A stretch of 64,000 nucleotides of DNA, taken from assembly GCF_900109545.1 (NCBI RefSeq), contig NZ_FOAP01000015.1, positions 152,328-216,327 of the forward strand. The letters run 5' to 3'. This stretch comes from Stigmatella aurantiaca. GTDB lineage: Bacteria; Myxococcota; Myxococcia; Myxococcales; Myxococcaceae. The position numbers were made by a program, and so were the translations under genes. A model generated the notes under the pieces. It was given only the letters and a program-made list of their open reading frames with translations. It searched no databases and was not told where the DNA came from. This document shows positions 34,722 through 42,463 of the stretch, piece after piece. Each line of letters opens with the position of its first letter. The first letter of the stretch is position 1.

Positions 34722-35698
34722 GGAACGGGATGAAGACGAAGCTGGGTGTCATCGCGGCGGCCGCGCTCCTGTGGGGCAGCGGCGCGCGCGCGGAGCTGGT
34801 GGACCGGGTCGCCGCGGTGGTCAACCGCGACATCATCACGCTGTCGGAGGTGAACCAGCGCGCGGCCCCCGAGCTGGCGCGGCTCGCCGGGGAGAAGGAT
34901 GCGCGCCGGCGCGCGGACGCGCGCGCGCAGATGATGAAGCAGGCGCTGGATGTGCTCATCGCCGAGAAGCTCATCGAGGCGGAGATCCGCGAGCTGGGCA
35001 TGACGGTGTCGCCCTCGGAGGTGGACGAGGCGATGGCGGACGTGCGCAAGCAGAACGGCATGGAGACGCAGGAGCAGTTCGAGGAGCTCCTGCAGCGCGA
35101 GGGCTACACGCTCAAGAGCTACCGGGAGTTCCTCGGCAAGCAGATCGCCCGCGGCCGGCTGATGCAGATGAAGGTGGGCCCCAAGGTGAAGGTGTCCGAG
35201 GAGGACCTGAAGGCCGCCTACGCGCAGTACGCGAAGCTGGAGGGCGGCGAGGCGGAGGTGCACGCGCGCCACATCCTGGTGTCGGTGGACCCGAAGGCTT
35301 CTCCAGAGCAGGTGGAGGCGGCGCAGAAGAAGGCGCAGGCCATCGCGGAGGAGGCGCGCCGGCCGGGCATGGACTTCGCGGCGCTGGCGAAGGCGCGCAG
35401 CGAGGGCCCGAGCGCGGAGGATGGCGGAGACCTGGGCTTCTTCCGGCGCGGGGTGATGGTGCCCGCGTTCGAGAAGACGGCGTTCGCGCTGAAGGAGGGC
35501 GAGGTGAGCGAGCCCATCCGCACCAACTTCGGCTGGCACGTGCTGAAGGTGGAGGAGCGCCGCGCGGTGGGCGTGGCCCCCTACGAGGAGCTGCGCGCCA
35601 AGCTGGAGCAGCAGCTGCGCCAGGACAAGACGGAGAAGTACATCGACCAGTACGTGCAGGAGCTGCGGCAGAAGTCCTCCGTCGAGGTGAAGATCTGA
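34718..35698 (+). CDS. SurA-like periplasmic chaperone/isomerase
   Basis: 326 aa; ATG at 34718 overlaps the previous stop, but the ATG at 34730 (GAGG six bases upstream) gives a cleaner signal peptide MKTKLGVIAAAALLWGSGARA. SurA N domain (VDRVAAVVNRDIITLSEV, MMKQALDVLIAEKLIEAEI), one parvulin domain (about 175-285: HARHILVSVDPKASPEQVE, DGGDLGFFRRGVMVPAF, TNFGWHVLKVEERR) and a C-terminal helix. SurA guides outer membrane proteins to the Bam complex. E. coli SurA has two parvulin domains; here there is one, with a second single-domain protein encoded upstream. pdxA follows, as in E. coli surA-pdxA. Confidence 0.88.
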   Translation: MRNGMKTKLGVIAAAALLWGSGARAELVDRVAAVVNRDIITLSEVNQRAAPELARLAGEKDARRRADARAQMMKQALDVLIAEKLIEAEIRELGMTVSPSEVDEAMADVRKQNGMETQEQFEELLQREGYTLKSYREFLGKQIARGRLMQMKVGPKVKVSEEDLKAAYAQYAKLEGGEAEVHARHILVSVDPKASPEQVEAAQKKAQAIAEEARRPGMDFAALAKARSEGPSAEDGGDLGFFRRGVMVPAFEKTAFALKEGEVSEPIRTNFGWHVLKVEERRAVGVAPYEELRAKLEQQLRQDKTEKYIDQYVQELRQKSSVEVKI

Positions 35699-35724
35699 GC
35701 CGGGAGGAAGCGCCCCGTCCCCGG

Positions 35725-36681
35725 GTGGGCATCTCTCTGGGGGACGTGTCGGGCATTGGCCCGGAGGTGACGGCGGCGGCGCTGGCGCTGCCCCGGGTGC
35801 GCCAGGCGCTGGTGCCGGTGGTGTTCGGAGACGGGCCCACGCTGGCGCGCTTCCCCGTGTTCGGAAGGTACGCGCGCGCCACGCCCCAGACGCTGGGCCG
35901 GGCCACGGGCCCCACGGTGTGCGTGGTGACGCAGCTTGCGGAGAAGGACCGGGTGCCGGGCAAGCCCACGCGCGAGGGCGGCCGGGCCCAGTACGCCTAC
36001 GTCACCGCGGCCATCGAGGCGGCGCGCAGCGGGCAGGTGGACGCGCTGTGCACCGCGCCGGTGTCCAAGGAGGGGATTTCGCGCGCGGGCATCCCCTTCA
36101 TGGGCCACACCGAGGTGCTGGCGGAGGCCTTCGGCGTGGAGGTGATGATGATGATGGACGGGCCGCGCGTGCGCGTGGCGCTGGCCACCAACCACGTGCC
36201 GCTGTCCGCGCTGCCCCGGCTGCTCACGGTGGAGGGGCTCACCGCGCAGCTCAAGCTGCTGTCGCGCTCGCTCACGCCCGTGGTGGGGCGCAAGCCCCGG
36301 ATCGCCGTGCTGGGGCTCAACCCGCACGCGGGCGAAGGGGGACTGCTGGGGCGCGAGGAGGTGGAGGTGCTCACCCCCGCCATCCGCCGGGCGCGCGCGG
36401 CGCGGGTGGATGCGCACGGGCCCGTGCCCGCGGACGGGCTCTTCGCGCGGCCGGATGCCATCCCCTATGACGCGGTGCTGGCGATGTACCACGACCAGGG
36501 GCTCATCCCGGCCAAGGCGCTGGACTTCGAGCGCACGGTGAACGTGACGCTGGGGCTGCCCGTGCCGCGCACCTCGCCGGACCACGGCACCGCGTATGAC
36601 ATCGCGGGCAAGGGCCAGGCGAGCCGCGTGCCCATGGTGGAAGCCCTGCTCAAGGCGGCCCAGCTCGCCCGGCGGGGATAG
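35725..36681 (+). CDS. pdxA: 4-hydroxythreonine-4-phosphate dehydrogenase PdxA
   Basis: 318 aa from the GTG at 35725. Pyridoxal phosphate biosynthesis: oxidises 4-phosphohydroxy-threonine. Metal ligands in MGHTEVLAEAFG, MYHDQGLIPAKAL and TSPDHGTAYDIAGKG; N-terminal GDVSGIGPEVTAAAL. The GTG removes most of the first strand and has no well-spaced ribosome site. A CTG at 35695 overlaps the surA stop as CTGA, has GAGG seven bases upstream, and gives MSREEAPRPRVGISLGDVSG (328 aa, the usual family length). The true start may therefore be non-canonical. Cytoplasmic, cotranscribed with the chaperones. Confidence 0.92.
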   Translation: MGISLGDVSGIGPEVTAAALALPRVRQALVPVVFGDGPTLARFPVFGRYARATPQTLGRATGPTVCVVTQLAEKDRVPGKPTREGGRAQYAYVTAAIEAARSGQVDALCTAPVSKEGISRAGIPFMGHTEVLAEAFGVEVMMMMDGPRVRVALATNHVPLSALPRLLTVEGLTAQLKLLSRSLTPVVGRKPRIAVLGLNPHAGEGGLLGREEVEVLTPAIRRARAARVDAHGPVPADGLFARPDAIPYDAVLAMYHDQGLIPAKALDFERTVNVTLGLPVPRTSPDHGTAYDIAGKGQASRVPMVEALLKAAQLARRG

Positions 36682-36687
36682 CCGCGC

Positions 36688-37902
36688 CTAAAAACGGAAG
36701 GGGAACTGGATGGGCGCCTGCTGCACGCGGTGGCGCGGGAACTTCCAGCCCCGCACGAGCCCCTCGATGCAGCGGGCCAGGGGCGTGCCCCGCATCTCCT
36801 CGGTGGCCATGCCCACCTGCGCCGTCGAGCCGCTGGACAGGATGGTCCAGCGCAGCACGAAGGCGCCCCCCTCGCTGCCCGTGGCCTCCTTGTGGCGCCG
36901 GATGCACGAGGCGATCGCGGGCTGGTTGGCCACCACCACGCCCTGAATCTCCGAGGGCTCCAGGCGCTCGGGCAAACCGCTGCTGTGGGCCCCATCGCTC
37001 GAATCGCCGAGATCCTCCTCCTCCAGCTTCGAGGGCCCCCACCCGGGCGCGGCGCGCTTGCGCTCGGGCGCCGGGGCACCGCGCTTGTCCGCGACGCTGA
37101 GCTTCTGGGCGAACTCCGCGTCCAGGTCCTCCGCCGAGTCCAGCTTGGAGGGCTCGGGAGCGGCCTTCACGGCCGTGGGCACGGGGGCCGGCACGGGCGC
37201 CTTCGGAAGGGTCTTGGAGGGCTCCGGGGAGGCCACGGTCTGCCGCACCGGCGGCTTGGGATGCGGCGGCTCCGGAACCGGCTCGGGCTTCGCGGGAGCC
37301 TGCGCCACCATGGCGACGGTGCCCGCGGGAACGGAGGCCTCCTTCACCTCCTGAGCACGGAGCACCGCGGGGCGCATCGCCCAGAACGCGCAGGCGGCCC
37401 CCACCCCCAAGGCCCCTACCCCCAGGACCCCCACCCCCAGCAGCACGGACGTGAGGCGGCGGCGCGGGGCCGGGGGCCGGAGCGTGTCCTCCAGCGTCTG
37501 CCAGGGCTTCTGCAAGGAGGCAGTCTCCTCCTCGGACAGCGGCGCGGGCTCGGCGCCCCAGGCCAGCTCTGGCAGCAGCACCTGCGTCGTTTGCGTCTCG
37601 CTCACCTCGGGAGGCTTCTGGCTGGCAGCAGCCTCGCAGACCCGCGGCGGGGACTCGGACTGCCCCTCGGGCCCCGGCTTCGAGCCCATCCACCGCTCCT
37701 CCTCGGCCGCCAGCGCGAGCATGCCCTGGAGGCTCTTGCGAGGCTTCCGGGGGACCGTCACGGCGTGGGGGGCGGGCTTCGGCTCGGGCGCGGGCGGGCG
37801 GAGCAGCTCACGGTCCAGATAGGCGTCCAGGTCTTCTCCGAGCGCGTCGTGTACGTCCGCGGACACGGCGGGCTCCAGCTCCAGCTCTTGATGACGGCCC
37901 AT
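36688..37902 (-). CDS. AgmX/PglI C-terminal-domain protein (TonB-like)
   Basis: 404 aa; ATG at 37902 after GGGGGGAGT. An acidic cytoplasmic N-terminus (about 1-145), a Gly/Val-rich membrane helix at about 150-172 (VLLGVGVLGVGALGVGAACA), a long Pro/Lys/Glu periplasmic linker and a C-terminal domain (about 310-404). The end, RGWKFPRHRVQQAPIQFPFRF, has the W-x-F-P ... F-P-F-x-F pattern of the AgmX/PglI domain in gliding and TonB-like proteins. Plan N-in/spanning/Pro-rich/C-terminal beta domain is that of an energy-coupling protein. Its role in motility here is inference. Converges on pdxA with 6 bp between. Confidence 0.75.
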   Translation of the reverse strand: MGRHQELELEPAVSADVHDALGEDLDAYLDRELLRPPAPEPKPAPHAVTVPRKPRKSLQGMLALAAEEERWMGSKPGPEGQSESPPRVCEAAASQKPPEVSETQTTQVLLPELAWGAEPAPLSEEETASLQKPWQTLEDTLRPPAPRRRLTSVLLGVGVLGVGALGVGAACAFWAMRPAVLRAQEVKEASVPAGTVAMVAQAPAKPEPVPEPPHPKPPVRQTVASPEPSKTLPKAPVPAPVPTAVKAAPEPSKLDSAEDLDAEFAQKLSVADKRGAPAPERKRAAPGWGPSKLEEEDLGDSSDGAHSSGLPERLEPSEIQGVVVANQPAIASCIRRHKEATGSEGGAFVLRWTILSSGSTAQVGMATEEMRGTPLARCIEGLVRGWKFPRHRVQQAPIQFPFRF

Positions 37903-38142
37903 ACTCCCCCCACTTCGCGCCTGCGAAGCCGCCTCGTGATGAGGCAGGAATTCAAGCTAGGCACGAAAAAGTGGAGTGCCACCGGGGCGTTCACCGGTGA
38001 GCGCGGCGAGCTTCCGCTACCCACCACTGGCGCGCGCGACCGTCCAGTGTCTGGCGTTCGCGGTTGAATCTTCCGGCAGGCCCCCCGTCAGAAGGAGCGC
38101 ATTGCCGCAGCACACCGCTGCCTCTTTCTCTGACGGAACATC

Positions 38143-38898
38143 ATGACCTCCCACCCCTTCTGGAAGCTCTCCGCGCTGACCCTGTCCCTGATCGCCCCCG
38201 CCGCCATGGCGGATTGGCGGAGCGATGGAACCCTCAAGCGGACCCAGTCTGACGACAGTGACTACTCGGATGACCGCTCGCAGGACGCCGCGTCCTACGA
38301 GGACGGCGCCGGGGAAGATGGCCGCGGGTTCTCCCTGGGCCTGCGGGCCGGCTTTGGCCTGCCCCTCGGAAAGGCGACGGGCGAGGCCGACTCGAACTTG
38401 AGCGATGTGGTCTCGGGCATCATTCCGCTGCAAGTCGACGCGGGCTACTTCCTCACCTCCCACCTGTACCTGGGCGGCTCGTTCCAGTTCGCCCCGGGGC
38501 TGCTCGCCGAGGACTGCTCGGAGGACTCCAGCTGCTCCTTGAACGTGATGCGCTTCGGCGTCAACCTGGCCTACCACACCGCCCCATTCGCCAAGGTGGA
38601 TCCCTGGGTGGGCCTGGGGCTCGGCTACGAGCGATTCAAGGTCAGCGCCTCGGCGGACTTCGGCGGTGACAGCTTCACGGTGAGCACCACCGCCAGCGGC
38701 TTCGATCTCGCGGCGCAGGGCGGCGTGGACTTCAAGCTCAACAAGAACTTCGCGGTGGGTCCTTTCGTGACCTTCACCGCGGGCCAGTACTCCAGCGTCA
38801 GCGTCTCGGACGGAGAGGACTCCGTCTCGGAGGACATCGACGAGAAGGCGATCCACTTCTGGCTCATGGGCGGCATCAAGGCGCAGTACCGCTTCTAG
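38143..38898 (+). CDS. Outer membrane beta-barrel protein
   Basis: 251 aa with a signal peptide (MTSHPFWKLSALTLSLIAPAAMA). A Ser/Asp-rich acidic linker (SDDSDYSDDRSQD) precedes about eight amphipathic strands (FSLGLRAGFGLPLG, LYLGGSFQFAPGL, RFGVNLAYHTAPF, WVGLGLGYERFKVSA, FAVGPFVTFTAGQYSS), ending with the barrel signature AQYRF. One Cys pair (EDCSEDSSCSL) may form a loop disulfide. OmpA/OprF-type small barrel with no peptidoglycan-binding domain. Function unknown. Confidence 0.8.
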   Translation: MTSHPFWKLSALTLSLIAPAAMADWRSDGTLKRTQSDDSDYSDDRSQDAASYEDGAGEDGRGFSLGLRAGFGLPLGKATGEADSNLSDVVSGIIPLQVDAGYFLTSHLYLGGSFQFAPGLLAEDCSEDSSCSLNVMRFGVNLAYHTAPFAKVDPWVGLGLGYERFKVSASADFGGDSFTVSTTASGFDLAAQGGVDFKLNKNFAVGPFVTFTAGQYSSVSVSDGEDSVSEDIDEKAIHFWLMGGIKAQYRF

Positions 38899-38937
38899 TC
38901 CCCGGAGCCCCACACGGGATCCGGCTATAACCCGGGC

Positions 38938-40188
38938 ATGCCCACCCCCAAATGGATGTTGCTGATCAGCGCGGTGACGTGCCCCCTCATGGGTTGTGGT
39001 GACTCGGAGCCAGAGCCCACGCCCGGGCCCCGGACCCAGCTCCGGGTTCCCCTCTACTCGTACATTCCCGACGCGGCGGGAGACCAGTTCCGCGCCCTCG
39101 GCGCGCGGCTCGAGCGTGAGTTCGAGCAGCTGCACCCGGACGTGGACCTGGTCATCAACCCCACGTGCTTCAAGGACGACCTCTACGAGCCCGCCGAGCT
39201 CGCGCGCTCCCTCCGCGGAGAGGGCGACTGCCCCTACGACGTCGTCGAGACGGACACGTCCCTGCTGGGTGAAATCGTGGAGACGGGCGCCGTGCGCCCC
39301 TGGCCGGCGCTGCCACAAGGCCCCCAGTGGCACCCCGCGAGCCTCGAGGCCTCCACGTACCAGGGCCAGCTCTACGGGGTGCCGCACTGGCTGTGCGCGC
39401 ACTACCTCCTCTCGCGCAGCGAGGCGGTGAGCAGCGCCCCGGCGGTGGACGCGCTGGTCCAGGCGCTCGACGGGCTGCGGACCCCGGCCATGAACCTGAC
39501 GGGCAACTGGCTGGGAAGCTGGAACCTGCCCGCGCTCTACTTCGACGCGTGGACGGATTCCTACGGCGCCGAGAACGTCCAGTCCGCCGTCTCCACGCAG
39601 TATGACCCGGACGTGCTCGCCGGCATGAGGGCGCTCGTCCAGGGCTGCGAGACGGCCAACGGCAACCCCTGCATCGATGGCACCTACGATGCCAGCGAGA
39701 ACTTCGACCTGCCCACGCACCTGTTCGCGGACGGCCAGGCGGACGCGCTGCTGGGCTACTCCGAGCGGCTGCACACCGTGCTGAAGCGGCGGCCCGAGGA
39801 GGCCACTGCGGGCACGCTTCGCATCTCGCTCGCGCCGCTGGGCCAGGGCAACCAGCCCATCGTGTTCACCGACTCCTTCTTCCTGGGCAAGAACTGCACC
39901 GGCGCCTGCGAGCAGGCCGCCCTCCGGTTCACCGAGTACATGAGCCAGGCGAGCACCTACTCCTGGCTGCTCATGAGCGAGGATGCGCCCGCCACGGGCC
40001 GTGTCCCGCGCTACCTCATGCCCGCCGCGCTGGAGGTCTATGACACCCCGGCCCTGAAGGCCGACCCGTTCTACCCCTCCATCGGCGCCGCCACGCGAGA
40101 GGCCGGGGCCTTCCCCAACCGGGGGCTGTACCCCATCCGCAAGCAGATGCGGGACGACCTCCAGCGGACCCTCGCCGGCGAGGGCTGA
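38938..40188 (+). CDS. Thiaminase I-like periplasmic lipoprotein (thiamine pyridinylase family)
   Basis: 416 aa, lipobox PLMGC (Cys20). The fold is that of a periplasmic binding protein: LRVPLYSYIPDAAGDQF at the start and DVVETDTSLLGEIVETG for the hinge strand. Cys153 in VPHWLCAHYLLSR corresponds to the nucleophile of thiaminase I (PQLLC in Clostridium as I recall), and Glu276 in LLGYSERL to its catalytic Glu; the 123-residue spacing is close to that in known enzymes. Thiaminase I cleaves thiamine with exchange of the thiazole. It could instead be a pyrimidine salvage binding protein. A TATAAC box 6 bases before the ATG suggests leaderless transcription. Confidence 0.72.
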   Translation: MPTPKWMLLISAVTCPLMGCGDSEPEPTPGPRTQLRVPLYSYIPDAAGDQFRALGARLEREFEQLHPDVDLVINPTCFKDDLYEPAELARSLRGEGDCPYDVVETDTSLLGEIVETGAVRPWPALPQGPQWHPASLEASTYQGQLYGVPHWLCAHYLLSRSEAVSSAPAVDALVQALDGLRTPAMNLTGNWLGSWNLPALYFDAWTDSYGAENVQSAVSTQYDPDVLAGMRALVQGCETANGNPCIDGTYDASENFDLPTHLFADGQADALLGYSERLHTVLKRRPEEATAGTLRISLAPLGQGNQPIVFTDSFFLGKNCTGACEQAALRFTEYMSQASTYSWLLMSEDAPATGRVPRYLMPAALEVYDTPALKADPFYPSIGAATREAGAFPNRGLYPIRKQMRDDLQRTLAGEG

Positions 40189-40201
40189 GCCCGGGGCCTG
40201 C

Positions 40202-41572
40202 TCAGAGCAGCTTGCCGGGGTTGAGCAGGCCCAGCGGATCCATCGCGGCCTTGAGCGTGTGGTGAAGCCGCATCGTCCCGGGGCCGAGCTGGGCGGCCAG
40301 GAAGGGGCGCTTGAGCAGCCCCACCCCGTGCTCGCCCGTGAGGGTGCCGCCCAGCGCCCCCACCACGTGGAGGATGTCCTCGAACGCCGCCTGGGCGCGG
40401 GTCACCGCGTCCGGGTCGTTCCGGTCGAACACGAGCGTGGGGTGCATGTTGCCGTCGCCCGCGTGCCCGAACGTGCCGATGAGCACCCCGCGCTGGGCCG
40501 CGATGCGCTCCACCGCCGCGAGCAGCTCCGCGATGCGCGACAGCGGCACCCCCACGTCATCCAGCAGCGTGGTGCCCAGCTTCTCCAGCGCGGGGAACGC
40601 GAAGCGGCGCGCGCCCAGGAGCAGCTCCCCTTCGGCCTCGTCCGCCGACTGCGCCACGAAGGTGGCCCCGGCCGCCTCGCACACGGCCGCCATCCGCGCG
40701 CACTCCTCCACGCCCTGCTCGCCCCCCGCGTCGGAGCGGGCCAGCAGCAGCGCCGCCGCCTCCCCATCCAGCCCCATGGGCCGGGCGGCCTCCACCGCGC
40801 GCACCGTGGTCCGGTCCATCAGCTCCAGCAGCGAGGGCCGCAGGCCCGCCATGATGTCCATTACCGCCACGCCCGCCCCCACGAGCGAGGGAAACGAGGC
40901 CAGCAGCGTGGTGGCCTTCGGCGGCCGGGGCCGCAGCCGCAGCGTGGCCTCGGTGATGATGCCCAGCGTGCCCTCGGAGCCGACGAACAGCCGGGTCAAG
41001 TCGTAGCCCGCCACGTTCTTCACCGTGCGGCCCCCGGTGCGCACCACGGAGCCATCCGCGAGCACCACCTCGAGCCCCAGCGCCGCGTCCCCCGTCACCC
41101 CATACTTCACACAGCACAGCCCCCCGGCGTTGGTGGCCAGGTTGCCGCCCAGGGTGGAGAACTCCCAGCTCGCCGGGTCCGGCGCGTACCAGAGCCCCTG
41201 CTCAGCGGCGGCCGCCTTGAGCGCGCCGTTGATGACGCCTGGCTGGACAACGGCCAGGAGGGCGCGCCGGTCGATTTCCAGGATGCGGTTCATCTGGGCA
41301 AGCGACAGCAGGATGCACCCCTCCACGGCGTTGGCGCCCCCGGACAGGCCCGAGCCCGCGCCCCGGGCCACCACGGGCACCCGGTGGGCGGTGGCCACCC
41401 GGAGCACCGCCTGGACTTCGGCCGTGGACCCCGGGCGCACCAGCATGCGAGGCCGCCCCGCCGGAGCCCAATCCGCCTGGTCATGGCGGTGCGCATCGAG
41501 CACGTCCGGATCGGTGACAAGCCCCTCGGGTGGCAACACGGCCGCGAGGTCCCTCTCCAGGTGCTCGCTCAT
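40202..41572 (-). CDS. FAD-linked oxidase, GlcD/D-lactate dehydrogenase type
   Basis: 456 aa from the ATG at 41572 (GTG one codon earlier). VAO-type FAD domain: RPGSTAEVQAVLRVAT, the pyrophosphate loop VARGAGSGLSGGANAVEG, SWEFSTLGGNLATNAGG and FVGSEGTLGIITEATLRLRP. C-terminal substrate domain with IGTFGHAGDGNMHPTLVFD and GGTLTGEHGVGLLKRPF. Oxidises a 2-hydroxy acid such as glycolate or D-lactate. No GlcE/GlcF partners are adjacent, so it may be a stand-alone dehydrogenase. Substrate unresolved. Confidence 0.85.
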   Translation of the reverse strand: MSEHLERDLAAVLPPEGLVTDPDVLDAHRHDQADWAPAGRPRMLVRPGSTAEVQAVLRVATAHRVPVVARGAGSGLSGGANAVEGCILLSLAQMNRILEIDRRALLAVVQPGVINGALKAAAAEQGLWYAPDPASWEFSTLGGNLATNAGGLCCVKYGVTGDAALGLEVVLADGSVVRTGGRTVKNVAGYDLTRLFVGSEGTLGIITEATLRLRPRPPKATTLLASFPSLVGAGVAVMDIMAGLRPSLLELMDRTTVRAVEAARPMGLDGEAAALLLARSDAGGEQGVEECARMAAVCEAAGATFVAQSADEAEGELLLGARRFAFPALEKLGTTLLDDVGVPLSRIAELLAAVERIAAQRGVLIGTFGHAGDGNMHPTLVFDRNDPDAVTRAQAAFEDILHVVGALGGTLTGEHGVGLLKRPFLAAQLGPGTMRLHHTLKAAMDPLGLLNPGKLL

Positions 41573-41684
41573 CACTCAACACTCCCGTGGAAAGGACTTG
41601 CCCTGACTTCCTGCGTCACGCGCCGAAGACGGTGGGCCACACGGCATGTTATCCCAACACACGAACCACAACCCGGAGTGAACC

Positions 41685-42266
41685 ATGTTGGGCAAGAAGC
41701 TGCTGATGCTGGTGGGCGACTACGTGGAGGACTACGAGGTGATGGTGCCATTCCAGGCGTTGCAGGCCGTGGGGCACACGGTTCACGCCGCCTGTCCGGA
41801 CAAGAAGGCCGGTGAGTTCGTCCGCACGGCCATTCACGACTTCGACGGGGCGCAGACGTACAGCGAGAAGCCCGGCCACAACTTCATCCTCAACGCCACG
41901 TTCGCCGAAATCGAAGCCTCTCATTATGACGGGCTGGTGGTGCCCGGAGGCCGGGCGCCGGAGTACCTGCGCCTCAACCCCCAGGTGCTCAAGGTGGTCC
42001 GCCACTTCGCCGAGACGCGCAAGCCCATCGCTGCCATCTGCCATGGCTTGCAGATCCTCGCCGCGGCGGGGGCGCTCGAAGGCAAGCGCTGCACGGCCTA
42101 CCCCGCGTGTGGCCCCGAGGTGGCCCTGGCCCGCGGCTCCTACATCGAGGTGGCCTCCGACGAGGCCGTGGTGGATGGCAACCTCGTCACCGCCCCGGCC
42201 TGGCCCGCCCACCCGCGGTGGATCGCCGGCTTCCTGCTGCTGCTGGGCACGCGCATCCACCACTGA
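41685..42266 (+). CDS. DJ-1/PfpI family protein
   Basis: 193 aa, ATG at 41685. DJ-1 superfamily: Glu15 in [12 protein letters not shown] and the nucleophile elbow [10 protein letters not shown] (Cys119-His120), with the PfpI/YhbO region [17 protein letters not shown] and [15 protein letters not shown]. Members act as proteases, glyoxalases/deglycases or chaperones against stress. The Cys-His pair and intact Glu suggest activity. Divergent from the oxidase gene. Confidence 0.87.
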   Translation: MLGKKLLMLVGDYVEDYEVMVPFQALQAVGHTVHAACPDKKAGEFVRTAIHDFDGAQTYSEKPGHNFILNATFAEIEASHYDGLVVPGGRAPEYLRLNPQVLKVVRHFAETRKPIAAICHGLQILAAAGALEGKRCTAYPACGPEVALARGSYIEVASDEAVVDGNLVTAPAWPAHPRWIAGFLLLLGTRIHH

Positions 42267-42325
42267 GCCACGTCTTTCCCCAACACCGTGCCCGTCGGGC
42301 CATTCACAGTCCGTGAGTTTCCCCT

Positions 42326-42371
42326 GGGAGGAACTGGCTTTCCTCCCACAGTCCCCGTCCCAGGGACTTTT
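42326..42371 (+). terminator. Double hairpin terminator after the DJ-1 gene
   Basis: GGGAGGAA (42326-42333) pairs with TTCCTCCC (42340-42347). Then AGTCCC (42350-42355) pairs with GGGACT (42363-42368) and runs into TTTT (42368-42371). The second stem with its T run is a fair intrinsic terminator. Confidence 0.55.
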
Positions 42372-42463
42372 CTTCGTCCCCGCTCCGGCACTCTGAATGC
42401 AAATGCGGCATCGCACGTGCGCACCCCGGCGGGTGACGGCACGCGTGATGGTGGGGGCCGAAC

